A stretch of 64,000 nucleotides of DNA from Clostridiales bacterium (GTDB taxonomy: Bacteria > Bacillota > Clostridia > Oscillospirales > Acutalibacteraceae): the NCBI GenBank assembly GCA_022799115.1, contig JAAWNT010000001.1:146865-210864 (forward strand), in the 5' to 3' direction. Below are positions 9,276-18,077 of this stretch, one piece after another. A model generated the notes under the pieces. That model saw only the letters and a list, made by a program, of their open reading frames with translations, had not been told where the DNA came from and searched no databases. The first letter of the stretch is position 1, and the number at the start of each line of letters is the position of its first letter. A program made the translations under genes and the position numbers.

Positions 9276-9881
9276 CTATCTCTCCCGCAGCGCGGCCAGC
9301 AGACGCCGGGTCGCTTGATACAGTCGTTCCGGCTGCCCCGCCCCATCCAAAAGATAATCGGCCTGCCGCGTGTAAAACGATTCCTCCTGCTGGGCGGACA
9401 TCCGCAGAACCGCCTGTTCTCGGGTAAGGCCGTCCCGCTCCATGATACGGCGCATCCGGATTTCCCTTGGAGCCGTTACCACAACCACAGCGTCGCAGAG
9501 AGCATGCTCTCCGCTTTCAAACAACAGCGGGGCGTCCAACACAAGCAGCAAGGCTCCTTCTTTTTTGTATTGCTCTATTTTTTTCTGAATATCCTCGGTA
9601 ATCCGAGGATGGATAATGGCATTGAGGCGCCGGGTATACTCCGGTGTGGCAAAGGCCCGCCGGGCCAGCAGCGGACGGTCAAGGGTCCCGTCCAAGCGCA
9701 CAATATCGCCGCCGAACTCCTGGGCAAGCTCCAAAAGACAGCGGGAACCCGGCTGCACTACCTCCCGGGCTACCCGGTCGGCGTCGATCACCCAGCACCC
9801 TCCCTCTTGAAACGCCCGGGCCGCCGTGCTCTTCCCCGCTCCGGTGGGACCGGTCAAGCCCAAAATCATTGGTTTAGTCAA
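9276..9881 (-). CDS. coaE: Dephospho-CoA kinase
   Basis: Phosphorylates dephospho-CoA, the last step of coenzyme A synthesis. The P-loop GPTGAGKS is near the N-terminus, and VIDADRVAREVVQPG and the LLFESG segment are typical. Start choice: a TTG at 9881 lies 7 nt after GAGGTG, which is inside the end of ywlC; the frame also has a TTG at 9896 and an ATG at 9869, but neither has a well-placed site. With this start the gene overlaps ywlC by 8 bp, which suggests coupled translation. The product is about 201 residues, normal for the family. Confidence 0.95.
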   Translation of the reverse strand: MTKPMILGLTGPTGAGKSTAARAFQEGGCWVIDADRVAREVVQPGSRCLLELAQEFGGDIVRLDGTLDRPLLARRAFATPEYTRRLNAIIHPRITEDIQKKIEQYKKEGALLLVLDAPLLFESGEHALCDAVVVVTAPREIRMRRIMERDGLTREQAVLRMSAQQEESFYTRQADYLLDGAGQPERLYQATRRLLAALRER

Positions 9882-10887
9882 TGGACAACACCTCAAATCC
9901 CGCGGCGCGGATCAGGCGGTTGTATACCGCCATACCCATCCCATCCGTATGCGGACACCTGGCGTATACCACAGCGGCGCCCTCTTCGTCCAAGCGGCGC
10001 AGCGCGTCGAACAGCTTTTGGGCCTGGGAGCTGTCGTCGTCCGCCGCGCCGAAACTCACATAGGGGATATGCAGCAGCGGGCCGTCCTCCTGATAGCAAA
10101 GGGCGGCCACTCCCTTCCCCGCGTGCGAATTGACATACTCTACATAGCCCGCCCCCTTCACCAGAATCACCCGGGCCTTTGGGGCATAATGCTTATACTT
10201 CATTCCTGGCGAGGAGGCTTTCGCTCCATCCTCCAAACGGTGCAGTACAGCGTGGTCCACTTCTACCTTGCCCAATACCGACTCAAGCTGTTCCAGCGTG
10301 ATTCCTCCCGGACGAAGCAGCTTGGGCGTCCCCTCCGCAAGGGTAATCACGGTGGATTCCACGCCCACCTGACAACTCCCGCCATCCACGATGGCGTCGA
10401 TCCTTCCCCACAGATCCTGCTTGACATGGCGTGCAGTGGTAGGGCTGGGACTGCCGGACAGATTGGCCGAAGGCGCCGCAAGCGGCGTTCCCGCCGCCCG
10501 GATCACCGCAGCAGCCACCGGGTGGGAGGGAAATCGAATGCCTACCGTCGCAAGCCCGCCGCTGGTTTCCCGCGGGATTTGCCCGGACTTGGGAAGCACC
10601 ATGGTAAGAGGCCCCGGCCAAAAGGCCTCAGCAAGCGCTCTCGCCTGCCCGGGAATCTCCGATACCAACGGCTGAATATCCTCAAAAGCTGCAATATGTA
10701 CGATCAGCGGGTTATCCTGCGGCCGGCCCTTCGCCTCAAAAATCCGGGCTACCGCCTCTCCCATCAGAGCGTTTGCCGCCAAACCGTAGACGGTTTCGGT
10801 GGGGATGGCCACTAAGCCGCCCTGGCGCAGCAGCGTTCCCGCCTCCTGGATGTCCTCCCGAGAGGAGGTTAGCATTTTTGTCTGCAT
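9874..10887 (-). CDS. ywlC: L-threonylcarbamoyladenylate synthase (Sua5/YwlC type)
   Basis: Makes threonylcarbamoyl-AMP from threonine, bicarbonate and ATP, the first step of the t6A37 modification of tRNAs that read ANN codons. The 337-residue length shows the two-domain Sua5 form: a TsaC/YrdC catalytic domain (with the PTETVYGLAANA motif and PLIVHI) plus a C-terminal Sua5 domain joined by the SPGMKYKHYAP linker. It sits between prfA and coaE on the same strand, so the segment groups translation-related genes. The ribosome site is weak. The frame is intact. Confidence 0.95.
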   Translation of the reverse strand: MQTKMLTSSREDIQEAGTLLRQGGLVAIPTETVYGLAANALMGEAVARIFEAKGRPQDNPLIVHIAAFEDIQPLVSEIPGQARALAEAFWPGPLTMVLPKSGQIPRETSGGLATVGIRFPSHPVAAAVIRAAGTPLAAPSANLSGSPSPTTARHVKQDLWGRIDAIVDGGSCQVGVESTVITLAEGTPKLLRPGGITLEQLESVLGKVEVDHAVLHRLEDGAKASSPGMKYKHYAPKARVILVKGAGYVEYVNSHAGKGVAALCYQEDGPLLHIPYVSFGAADDDSSQAQKLFDALRRLDEEGAAVVYARCPHTDGMGMAVYNRLIRAAGFEVLSID

Positions 10888-10978
10888 ACTCGTTTCACTT
10901 CTTTATTAAAATCTATTCCATCATTTACCGAAGATTTCCAGATTCTTTGTTTCAACGCATGTAATCACCGATTAGCGA

Positions 10979-12061
10979 TTATTCCTGCCCCTCCATAGTC
11001 TCCTTAAGCTGGGCGGCCCGGTCGGCGGTAATCAAGGCGTCGATCACCTCATCGAGATCTCCGTTTAATATATCGTCCAGTTTATAAAGCGTCAAACCGA
11101 TCCGGTGATCGGTGAGGCGGCCTTGCGGATAATTGTAGGTGCGAATCCGCTCAGACCGGTCGCCGGTTCCCACCTGGGAACGTCGTTCCTGGGCTACAGC
11201 CGCGTCCTGTTCCTCCCGTTTGGCCTCCAGCAATCGGGACTTGAGCACCCGCATCGCTTTATCCTTATTTTTATACTGGCTCCGCTCGTCCTGGCATTCC
11301 ACCACCACGCCGGTGGGAATATGAGTGATGCGGATGGCGGATTCCGTCTTATTGATATGTTGTCCGCCCGCACCGCTGGAACGGTAGGTGTCAATCTGCA
11401 AATCTGCCGGATTAATGTCGATTTCCACATCGTCAGCTTCGGGCAGTACCGCAACTGTCACAGTAGAAGTGTGAATTCGCCCCTGCGCCTCTGTCTCGGG
11501 TACCCGCTGCACCCGGTGCACGCCGCTTTCATATTTTAGGCGAGAGTAGGCGCCCTCGCCGGAAATCATAAAGCTGATCTCCTTATATCCGCCCAATTCC
11601 GTTTCGTTGGCATTGACGATCTCCACCGTCCATCTTCTGGATTCGCTGTACATGCCGTACATCCGAAACAAGGCGGAAGAAAACAGCGCGGCCTCTTCCC
11701 CGCCTGCTCCGCCGCGGATTTCAACGATGACATTGCGTTCGTCGTTGGGATCCTTGGGAAGAAGCAGAATTTTTAGGTCCTCCGAGATCGTTTCCATATC
11801 CCGCTTGGCCTGTTCCAGTTCCTGTTCCACCATCTCCCGGAATTCTTTGTCCAGCCCGCCCTCCGCCAGCATCTGGCGGGACTCTTCCTCCGTGGCCTTT
11901 GCCTGCTTGTATTCCCTGTACTTTTCCACCAAGGGGGTCAGTCCTTTATACTCCTTCATAATGCCGGTATAAACCTGAGGATCGGACACCACCGAAGGAT
12001 CATACATCCTCTGATTTAATTCCTCATACCGGGTTTCAAACACTTCTAATTTATCAAACAT
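10979..12061 (-). CDS. prfA: Peptide chain release factor 1
   Basis: Release factor RF1, which ends translation at UAA and UAG. The length of 360 residues is exactly typical. The GGQ motif that triggers peptidyl-tRNA hydrolysis is in [17 protein letters not shown], followed by the [17 protein letters not shown] segment. The same-strand DUF951 gene lies 54 bp upstream and shares the promoter at 12351-12380. No separate terminator was found between prfA and ywlC (91-bp gap). Confidence 0.98.
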   Translation of the reverse strand: MFDKLEVFETRYEELNQRMYDPSVVSDPQVYTGIMKEYKGLTPLVEKYREYKQAKATEEESRQMLAEGGLDKEFREMVEQELEQAKRDMETISEDLKILLLPKDPNDERNVIVEIRGGAGGEEAALFSSALFRMYGMYSESRRWTVEIVNANETELGGYKEISFMISGEGAYSRLKYESGVHRVQRVPETEAQGRIHTSTVTVAVLPEADDVEIDINPADLQIDTYRSSGAGGQHINKTESAIRITHIPTGVVVECQDERSQYKNKDKAMRVLKSRLLEAKREEQDAAVAQERRSQVGTGDRSERIRTYNYPQGRLTDHRIGLTLYKLDDILNGDLDEVIDALITADRAAQLKETMEGQE

Positions 12062-12115
12062 ATGCGCACCGCTTTCTTTTCAATATTAAGAGACTATGTT
12101 TCAAATACGGCGCCG

Positions 12116-12313
12116 CTACAACTCGTCGTTGCTGTTTTCCCGGATGATCTTTTTAATATTTTTTTCCGCTTTTACCCGCGGAATCATAATCTCGTGGCCG
12201 CACTGGATACAACGCAATTTGAAGTCCATGCCGGAGCGCAGCACAAGAAACCGCTTGTTCCCGCAGGGATGGGTTTTTTTCATTTCCAGAATATCGTCCT
12301 TGCGGACATCCAT
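12116..12313 (-). CDS. DUF951 family protein
   Basis: A 65-residue basic protein matching the DUF951 family of Firmicutes. It has a CG pair (HPCGNKRF) and a CIQCG pair that could bind zinc, and it ends in a charged tail. The function is unknown; family members often sit beside translation or chromosome-segregation genes, and here the neighbour is prfA. It has an extended -10 promoter and a GAGGAGG ribosome site. Confidence 0.9.
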   Translation of the reverse strand: MDVRKDDILEMKKTHPCGNKRFLVLRSGMDFKLRCIQCGHEIMIPRVKAEKNIKKIIRENSNDEL

Positions 12314-12350
12314 AAGGGAACCCTCCTCAGATAAAGATCAATTAAATGTT

Positions 12351-12380
12351 ATTATACCACTTCATGTCAAAATCTAGCAA
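12351..12380 (-). promoter_or_regulatory. Promoter of the DUF951-prfA unit
   Basis: On the minus strand TTGCTA (12375-12380), an 18-bp spacer and TATAAT (12351-12356) with the extended -10 TGG just before it. Confidence 0.65.
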
Positions 12381-12540
12381 TGGTTTTTTGTCAATTATGC
12401 TGTTTTTCATTTCATCTTTTTCCATCGATTATCGTCAGTCGCATTTCTTAACGATATTCCTTACTTTCTACGGGCGCCAAAAGGGGTTTCCGTGCTTTGC
12501 AATGCCAATTCGGCGGATTTGGCGCCTTGGGTTTCTTCTC

Positions 12541-12569
12541 TTTTCATCCTGTGAAAATTCGGGTATAAT
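12541..12569 (+). promoter_or_regulatory. birA promoter
   Basis: A perfect TATAAT at 12564-12569 with a weaker TTTTCA at 12541-12546 (17-bp spacer), about 50 bp ahead of the birA start. Confidence 0.55.
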
Positions 12570-12617
12570 AACGCAAGAGATATGAAGTTTAACGCTATCA
12601 CAGGGAGTTGTACGGTT

Positions 12618-13592
12618 ATGCAGGAAGAAATTTTGCGGATGCTGCGGGAATCCAAAACATATGTGTCCGGTGAACAGCTCAGCAAACAACTGGGCGTGTC
12701 CCGGTCCGCCGTTTGGAAAGCCATCAACGGGCTTCGGCAGGAGGGATATGTCATCGAATCCTCCACCAATAAAGGCTATCATTTGGAACAGGTCCCTGAC
12801 ATTGTCACCGCCTGCGAGATCAAAAACGGGCTTACTACTCATTCCATGGGGCAGCATGTGGTATCAATGGAAGAGGTGGATTCCACCAACGAGGAGGCCA
12901 AGCGTCAGGGAGGGGCGGGAGCGCCAGACGGTTCCCTGTTCCTCGCCGAACGCCAGTCAAGCGGTAAAGGCCGTTTAGGGCGCAGCTGGAGTTCCCTCCC
13001 CGGGGAGGGTATCTGGATGTCGGTCCTGCTGCGACCGGATATCACGCCCTATGAAGTCGCTAAAATCACACTGATCGCAGGCCTGGCGGTGTGTCGGGCC
13101 CTACGGTCCGCCTCCGGTGTGGACGCCAGAATCAAGTGGCCCAACGATATCGTAGTGGGCGGCAAGAAACTGGTGGGAATCCTCACCGAAATGGCCGCCG
13201 AATCCGACCGTATCAACTACGTCGTTACCGGCATCGGTATCAACGTCAATCAAAAACAATTTCCGGAAGAGATTTCCGCGAAGGCCACCTCCTTGTATCT
13301 GGAAACCAAAACCCCTTGGGCCCGGGCCCCGCTGGTACGCAGCGTGCTCTGTGAGCTGGAGGATTTCTACGATCGTTTTATCACCGAAGCCTCTTTCGAT
13401 CTGCTTATCCCCTACAAAGAGCTGTGCGTTTCATTGGGCAGACAGGTATCGGTCCAGCGAGGGGATCAAACCATAACTGGCACGGCGGTGGATATCAATT
13501 CTAAGGGAGAGCTTGTGATTCAAACCAAAGAGGGTAATTTGTTCCCCATCAATTCCGGAGAAGTTGCCGTCCAGGGAATCTATGGGGCCTAG
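12618..13592 (+). CDS. birA: Biotin-protein ligase / biotin repressor BirA
   Basis: Attaches biotin to biotin-dependent carboxylases through biotinyl-AMP. The N-terminal 60 residues form a winged helix-turn-helix (SGEQLSKQLGVSRSAVWKAI), so it is the bifunctional repressor type. The ligase core has SSGKGRLGRSW (adenylate loop), RIKWPNDIVVGGKKL and a short C-terminal SH3-like domain. Start choice: ATG 12618 follows AGGGAG; ATG 12582 is in frame but has no such site. It is a lone gene; no biotin synthesis or transport gene is adjacent, so any regulated operon would be elsewhere. Confidence 0.95.
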   Translation: MQEEILRMLRESKTYVSGEQLSKQLGVSRSAVWKAINGLRQEGYVIESSTNKGYHLEQVPDIVTACEIKNGLTTHSMGQHVVSMEEVDSTNEEAKRQGGAGAPDGSLFLAERQSSGKGRLGRSWSSLPGEGIWMSVLLRPDITPYEVAKITLIAGLAVCRALRSASGVDARIKWPNDIVVGGKKLVGILTEMAAESDRINYVVTGIGINVNQKQFPEEISAKATSLYLETKTPWARAPLVRSVLCELEDFYDRFITEASFDLLIPYKELCVSLGRQVSVQRGDQTITGTAVDINSKGELVIQTKEGNLFPINSGEVAVQGIYGA

Positions 13593-13713
13593 CGAACATT
13601 CCTTTTTTACAGGCATGCCAACTCTTGAACATGATCTGCCGCAGCTCTTCAGCGCTCCTTTTTCGTTATAAAAAGATCTTTGTTGAAGAAGATTTATTTT
13701 TAGGAGGAGTTCC

Positions 13714-14895
13714 ATGGCAACCCTATTGTTAGTAATCATATACATCGCTTTTATCGGGCTTGGTATCCCCGATTCTTTATTCGGTACAGCCTGGCCGGCA
13801 ATTTATCTGGACTTCCAGCTGCCCATTTCGGCCGCGTCCGCCGTTACTTTGCTTATTTCCAGCGGTACGGTGATTTCCAGTCTGCTCAGCGCCCGGTTGA
13901 TCGCTAGATTCGGCACAGGGGTGGTTACAGCCGTTAGCACCACGCTTACCGCTCTTGCACTGCTAGGCTTTTCCCTCTCTGGTCATCTGGCTTGGCTGTG
14001 CATATTCGCCATACCGCTGGGACTTGGAGCGGGGGCGATTGACTCCGCTCTCAATAATTATGTGGCGTTGCACTATCAAGCGTCTCATATGAACTTCTTG
14101 CATTGTTTCTATGGAATCGGAGTATCCGTAAGCCCCTATCTCGTCTCACTTGCTCTGTCAAGTCAGCAATCCTGGCGGGGAGGCTATCGGATGGCTTTTT
14201 TCGCGCAGTTCATAATTGCTGTACTAACCATTGCTTCCTTGCCCCTTTGGCGTAAGGTACGGCAAACGTCCGCCAACGAAGCAGAAGATGAGAGCATCGT
14301 TCCTCTTAGCCTTGGTAAGATGGCAAAAATGCCTTCGGTTCGGGCGGTATGGTTTTTATTCCTCGCATCCTGCGCCATTGAATACACCTGCGGAACGTGG
14401 GGAAGCACCTATTTGGTGGATACCAAAGGGGTCACAGTGCAAGACGCCGCCAAAATTATCACCTTTTATTATGTGGGAATGGCTGTAGGAAGGTTTGTCT
14501 CCGGGCTATTGGCGACCAAGCTTAGCAGCTGGCGGTTGATCCATATCGGACAAACCGTGGTTTTTTCGTCCATATTATTGATTCTTCTGCCCCTGCCCTC
14601 CGAATTCGCAGCAGTTGGGTTGTTTTTAATCGGCCTTGGAAATGGCCCCATCTTTCCCAACTTGATTCATTTGACTCCCAAGAACTTTGGAAAGGAGTTT
14701 TCGCAATCTATTATGGGCTCTCAAATGGCGGCTTCTTACATAGGGATTTTGCTAATGCCTCCTCTGTTCGGAGTTTTTGCGCAAAGAATCGGCACTCATA
14801 GTTTTCCTTATTTTCTGCTGGCACTGTTCGCTATTATGACTGCGGCCACAATTCTTTTGATTCGAATGCTAAAAAAAGAAAAACGTTATTCGTAA
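13714..14895 (+). CDS. MFS transporter
   Basis: A 393-residue integral membrane protein with about 12 hydrophobic segments, of the major facilitator superfamily. It shows the GLGAGAIDSALNNYVALHY stretch typical of the FucP/sugar-like and YfkF-like branches. The start is marked by AGGAGGAG. Substrate cannot be told from sequence; a sugar or drug is possible. It has no metabolic gene next to it. A likely terminator lies 127 bp downstream. Confidence 0.9.
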   Translation: MATLLLVIIYIAFIGLGIPDSLFGTAWPAIYLDFQLPISAASAVTLLISSGTVISSLLSARLIARFGTGVVTAVSTTLTALALLGFSLSGHLAWLCIFAIPLGLGAGAIDSALNNYVALHYQASHMNFLHCFYGIGVSVSPYLVSLALSSQQSWRGGYRMAFFAQFIIAVLTIASLPLWRKVRQTSANEAEDESIVPLSLGKMAKMPSVRAVWFLFLASCAIEYTCGTWGSTYLVDTKGVTVQDAAKIITFYYVGMAVGRFVSGLLATKLSSWRLIHIGQTVVFSSILLILLPLPSEFAAVGLFLIGLGNGPIFPNLIHLTPKNFGKEFSQSIMGSQMAASYIGILLMPPLFGVFAQRIGTHSFPYFLLALFAIMTAATILLIRMLKKEKRYS

Positions 14896-15021
14896 TATTT
14901 CCTAAAACACAATACGCAAAGGTGCGAAATTGCACCTGTGGCCACATTATGGAGATTGTTACTTATAAAGATCTGAAAGCCAATGATCCCCTTTCTCAAT
15001 AAATTCCAATGCATACTCAGA

Positions 15022-15053
15022 GGTAGCCTAACGGCTGCCGCTGTTTTTCTTTT
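15022..15053 (+). terminator. Likely terminator of the MFS gene
   Basis: A 7-bp stem GGTAGCC / GGCTGCC with loop TAAC, followed after 4 nt by TTTTTCTTTT. Confidence 0.55.
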
Positions 15054-15085
15054 CACTTTATGATTTCAAAAAATTATTGGATATA

Positions 15086-15135
15086 AAAAAGGCTTTGACG
15101 AATTATAATAATCCATCAAAGCCCTTTATTTTTTA
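15086..15135 (-). terminator. Terminator closing the 15-16 kb minus-strand region
   Basis: An inverted repeat GGCTTTGA / TCAAAGCC with a 17-nt A/T-rich loop (15091-15123) has six T on the minus-strand side and TTTATTTTTT on the plus side. It can act in both directions. It shows that transcription entering from 16.2 kb on the minus strand would stop here. Confidence 0.7.
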
Positions 15136-15175
15136 TAATTACCCCGCCACACTGACAGAGCCTTACTTTACGTGA

Positions 15176-16162
15176 ACTTTGGACTCACCCTTTTCATCAT
15201 GAATTCAGGTATCATCTTCCATGTTACATGGAATAAGCCTCTTATTGCATGGGACTCAGCCTTTCTCCAACGAAGTCTGCAAAACTTAATCACAGCGGCT
15301 CTTTTTTCGGATATTCATTGGAAATACTTGCAACAGAACCAGTCGGTTTCGCAGTTTAATCGGGATTATACCTTGGTCATCTTTGAGTATACGCTCTTAT
15401 CGCGCCAAACAATCCCTCTTCTACCCTATCCGCTTCCATCAAATCCGGTACCTTACTTGTTATCCGAATGATATTCCCGTTTCCATATGACTGGAAAAAG
15501 AAGCCCGCAATTGCTGCTGCTTATCTCATTGGACTCACCTAACTCAATGTTATTTAGGGTCGTGCGCTAATTCCTACTTGTACTTTGGACTCACCCTTTA
15601 CTATTATTTTCTTGGATGGGACCCTAATCTATTCAGAATTAAAGATTCACATAACTTTGTACTAGTTTTTTTACGGATTATGAAACGAACAATCATTCTA
15701 CTCTCATCCAATCCTGAAAAGCGCTCAGCCTTACGTTTTTCGTAAAGCCCTTCAATCCCTGATGAAAATACCGATTTACTATTTGTACGATGTAATCTTT
15801 CAGGATATCCTGTTTCTCAGGGGTCACCGTAAAAACACTGTACTTTTTATTAAGTTGTGCCGGAAGTTCCTTCATCTCCATTGTCGCCAAATAAAAGCCG
15901 TACGTCAGAGCTTGCACTGGATTAACGGAAATCAGATCTTCCATTCCGGTTCTATTGCCCGTCTTCGCTGTCATTCATCGCCCATTCTTTATTTTGGAAC
16001 TCTGTTGCTGCAACGCCATGATCTCAAGGTTTACAGACTATGCAGTTCCCGTTTCTAGTGAAACAGCGAATGGATAGAACCTACCTTCCAGAAGCTTTGG
16101 CCAATGAGGTCAAAGCTTTCTAAATGATGTGGAATTATGTCGCCCATTGGACTCACTCCCTT
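15176..16162. repeat. Dispersed short repeat (plus strand TTGGACTCACC)
   Basis: An 18-bp sequence, ACTTTGGACTCACCCTTT, occurs identically at 15176-15193 and 15582-15599. Shorter copies ATTGGACTCAC are at 15528-15538 and 16146-16156, and a degenerate one (GGGACTCAGCC) is at 15251-15261. All are in the same orientation and within 1 kb that is otherwise nearly non-coding and AT-rich. Read on the minus strand they give GGTGAGTCCAA after a purine-rich run. Two of them continue with ATG(A/C)(G/A)ATAAG. Their role is unknown; they could be the edges of decayed duplicates or protein-binding sites. No T-box or CRISPR structure accompanies them. An inverted repeat AAGCTTTGGCC / GGTCAAAGCTT lies at 16092-16118. 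Confidence 0.6.
15693..15974 (-). CDS. Hypothetical 93-residue ORF, doubtful
   Basis: The only sizeable frame in the 14.9-16.3 kb stretch. The product is soluble and mixed in charge, with a C-terminal part rich in aromatic and basic residues (IVNRYFHQGLKGFTKN). I do not recognise a family. A stop codon sits directly before the ATG, and the ribosome site is poor. It could be the C-terminal remnant of a longer gene, since the upstream sequence on the same strand has stops in every frame. A second short frame, starting at 16147 or 16138 on the same strand, would encode about 30 residues. Confidence 0.3.
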   Translation of the reverse strand: MTAKTGNRTGMEDLISVNPVQALTYGFYLATMEMKELPAQLNKKYSVFTVTPEKQDILKDYIVQIVNRYFHQGLKGFTKNVRLSAFQDWMRVE

Positions 16163-16312
16163 CTACAATCAGAAAATCGGAGATATAATGTTTCTTTACT
16201 CTCTTTCTTTTCCTTTTGTTGTCTATATTATAACACATCTATGTAAAATGTCAATACTTTTCTCCAACAAAATATAAATTTACTGTAACAAAACTGCAAA
16301 CAAATATTTTAG

Positions 16313-16341
16313 TTGACTTCGGGAAGAACTAACGGTAAAAT
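16313..16341 (+). promoter_or_regulatory. Promoter of the DUF1292 gene
   Basis: TTGACT (16313-16318), 17-bp spacer, TAAAAT (16336-16341). It precedes the start codon by about 40 bp. Confidence 0.8.
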
Positions 16342-16380
16342 GAAAAAAGAATTGAAACAGAAAGTGAGGGTTCCCCTGTT

Positions 16381-16698
16381 ATGAATAATGAATTTGCTGC
16401 TGATCTGATTACCTTAATCGACGACGAAGGCAATGAGCATGAATTTGAAATCCTGGATGTTATAGAGAATGACTCTGGTTGTTATTACGCTCTGCTCCCC
16501 ACCTTTGAAGATCCGGAGGACTCTTTGGAGGCAGACGGCACCTATTATATCTTCGAAGCCATTGAAGAGGATGGCGAACAACAGTTGGCCGAGGTGGAAG
16601 ACGAGGAATTGCTGGATCAGCTGGCGGAACAGTTTGAAAGCCGTTTTGAGGAGCTGTATGAGTCGGAAGAAGAGGACGGCGAAACTCCGGTTCAGTAA
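16381..16698 (+). CDS. DUF1292 domain protein (YrzB-like)
   Basis: A 105-residue, strongly acidic protein. The DUF1292 core is visible from residue 9 (ITLIDDEGNEHEFEILDVIE) to about residue 85, followed by an extra Glu-rich tail. Members are small cytosolic proteins of unknown role in Firmicutes, often next to yrrK and ruvX-like genes; here the neighbour is the 6S RNA gene instead. It has its own promoter and a GTGAGGG ribosome site. Confidence 0.92.
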   Translation: MNNEFAADLITLIDDEGNEHEFEILDVIENDSGCYYALLPTFEDPEDSLEADGTYYIFEAIEEDGEQQLAEVEDEELLDQLAEQFESRFEELYESEEEDGETPVQ

Positions 16699-16713
16699 TT
16701 TATTGGAATAGGC

Positions 16714-16742
16714 TTCATAATTCAGAAATTGTGTGGTATAAT
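16714..16742 (+). promoter_or_regulatory. 6S RNA promoter
   Basis: TATAAT (16737-16742) with an extended -10 TGG before it; the -35 is a weak TTCATA (16714-16719) at 17 bp. The start site would be near 16749. Confidence 0.75.
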
Positions 16743-16748
16743 GTCTAC

Positions 16749-16960
16749 ATGCGGTAAGTAACCCTGCCTGATGCGTGGACCGTGCTTATATAACCCTACA
16801 ACTTTTTTCTCGGGAGCTTTTGCTCCGCCGGTGGATTGCAGACCTCCCGGCCTTGTGCTGGAAGAAGGGAGCGTGAAACCGGTGGGCGGGCACCCACCTG
16901 TCTTTACGTAGGCAGGTTATGGATAGCACATTACGGTCAGGCGGGATTTATTTTACAAGA
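16749..16960 (+). ncRNA. ssrS: 6S RNA
   Basis: A roughly 210-nt non-coding RNA that mimics an open promoter and binds the housekeeping RNA polymerase holoenzyme. The 5' and 3' parts pair as expected for the closing stem: CCCTGCCTGA (16771-16780) with TCAGGCGGG (near 16937-16945), then GTGCT with AGCAC further in. The middle is an interrupted rod with a GACCTCCCGG...GAAGGGAG... arrangement and the GGGCACCCACCTG segment common in clostridial 6S RNAs. It has a promoter and a strong terminator, and no ORF fits. Identification is by eye from layout and motifs. Confidence 0.85.
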
Positions 16961-16998
16961 AAAGCTTCCAAGCGATTGGAAGCTTTTTATTTTTTTAT
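16961..16998 (+). terminator. 6S RNA terminator
   Basis: A perfect 11-bp stem AAAGCTTCCAA / TTGGAAGCTTT with loop GCGA, followed by TTATTTTTTTAT. Confidence 0.9.
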
Positions 16999-17261
16999 AC
17001 CGTTTTAGCTTATCAAACAGGCATTGCGGGAAATGGCGGGATGAATTGCACCAAAAAATCGGAGATTTCCAAAACCAATGGATGGATGGATGGGAACACG
17101 GCTCAGACTGATTTCATCCGGCTCAACCAAAACTTTCCGGAGAAAACCCACCAAAAACGGGAATAGTAAAAAGGAACGAAATAGTAGGACAGAATTTCAT
17201 TTCCAACGGAATTTGCCTGATTTCTCCTATTTTATCACTCTATAAGAAAGTTGGATGGCTG

Positions 17262-17618
17262 ATGAAAAAGAAAACTTGGCTTGCATCCCTGGGAGGACTG
17301 GTGGCCGGGGCTCTCAACGGATTGCTGGGCGCAGGAGGCGGCATGATCGTTGTTCCTGTACTGGGGAAAACCGGTTTAGAACCCAAAAAAGCCCACGCTA
17401 CTTCTGTGTGTGTGATTCTTCCCATTTGTATCGTCAGTTCTATCTTGTATCTCACCTCAGGACGTGTGCAGATCTCGGACGCAACGCCCTATCTCTTATG
17501 GGGAGTCATCGGCTCTGTTATCGGTTCGTTCCTTCTCACCAAAATCAATGACGTTTGGCTCAAACGCATTTTTGGCGCGCTGATGATCTGGGCCGCCATT
17601 CGGATGTTGATGCGATGA
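17262..17618 (+). CDS. Half-size TSUP (TauE/SafE) permease, first of a pair
   Basis: A 118-residue membrane protein with about four hydrophobic segments. It matches one repeat of the TSUP family, whose usual members have about 250 residues built from two such repeats and export small anions such as sulfite or sulfoacetate. The glycine-rich repeat start is GLLGAGGGMIVVPVLG. The stop overlaps the next start as ATGA (17615-17618), so the two halves are translated together. The pair probably makes a heterodimer equal to one full-length transporter (inference). The substrate is unknown; no sulfur gene is adjacent. The 260 bp before it, after the 6S terminator, hold nothing recognisable. Confidence 0.9.
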   Translation: MKKKTWLASLGGLVAGALNGLLGAGGGMIVVPVLGKTGLEPKKAHATSVCVILPICIVSSILYLTSGRVQISDATPYLLWGVIGSVIGSFLLTKINDVWLKRIFGALMIWAAIRMLMR

Positions 17619-17983
17619 ACTGGCTATGGTCGGCGCTGGCCGGAACCGCCTCCGGTATTTTAGGCGCCATGGGAATGGGTGGCGGCGGCATCCTCATCAT
17701 ATATCTAACGCTTCTGGCCGGTGTTGAGCAAAGCGCCGCACAGGGCATCAATTTGTTATTCTTTATTCCCAGCGCAGTGGTGGCGCTGATTGTCTATTGG
17801 AAAAAGAAACTAATCGATTGGAAAACCGCTTCGATATGCTCGGCGTTGGGCGTGGTGGGAGCATTGGCAGGCTCTTGGCTTTGCGGATTCATCGATAGCT
17901 CCATTCTGGGTAAATTATTCGGGGGATTGCTGTTGATTATGGGCATAAAACAGTTATTTTATAAAAAGCCGCCCTCTGACTGA
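17615..17983 (+). CDS. Half-size TSUP (TauE/SafE) permease, second of a pair
   Basis: A 122-residue membrane protein with about four hydrophobic segments. It has the same repeat start as its partner (GILGAMGMGGGGILIIYL) and so is a paralogous half, not a frameshifted remainder. Start choice: ATG 17615 overlaps the upstream stop by 4 bp (ATGA); longer upstream frames have no ribosome site. It acts with the preceding half in the membrane. The gpsA promoter begins at its end. Confidence 0.9.
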   Translation: MNWLWSALAGTASGILGAMGMGGGGILIIYLTLLAGVEQSAAQGINLLFFIPSAVVALIVYWKKKLIDWKTASICSALGVVGALAGSWLCGFIDSSILGKLFGGLLLIMGIKQLFYKKPPSD

Positions 17984-18008
17984 TTTTTTTGCTTTTCTAT
18001 GGTATAAT
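17980..18008 (+). promoter_or_regulatory. gpsA promoter
   Basis: TATAAT (18003-18008) with an extended -10 TGG; the -35 region (CTGATT, 17980-17985) is weak. Confidence 0.55.
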
Positions 18009-18077
18009 GGTGCTGTCAAATATTGCCGTTCCTTTGGGAAGCGGCAGTCTACCATAAGAACGACAGGAGTGTTTGCC

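Noticed and set aside
15176..15599. T-box-like wording TTGGACTCACC, similar to GAATGGACTCAC at the trpB specifier
   Set aside because: None of the copies has a GGTGGTACCGC element, stem I motifs or a following terminator in the right place; the likeness is short and probably chance.
15176..16162. CRISPR-like array
   Set aside because: Repeat spacing is irregular (about 50 to 560 bp), copies differ in length, and no cas gene is present.
17615..17618. Frameshift splitting a single TSUP gene
   Set aside because: Each half has its own repeat start and a proper ATGA overlap, so these are two genes.
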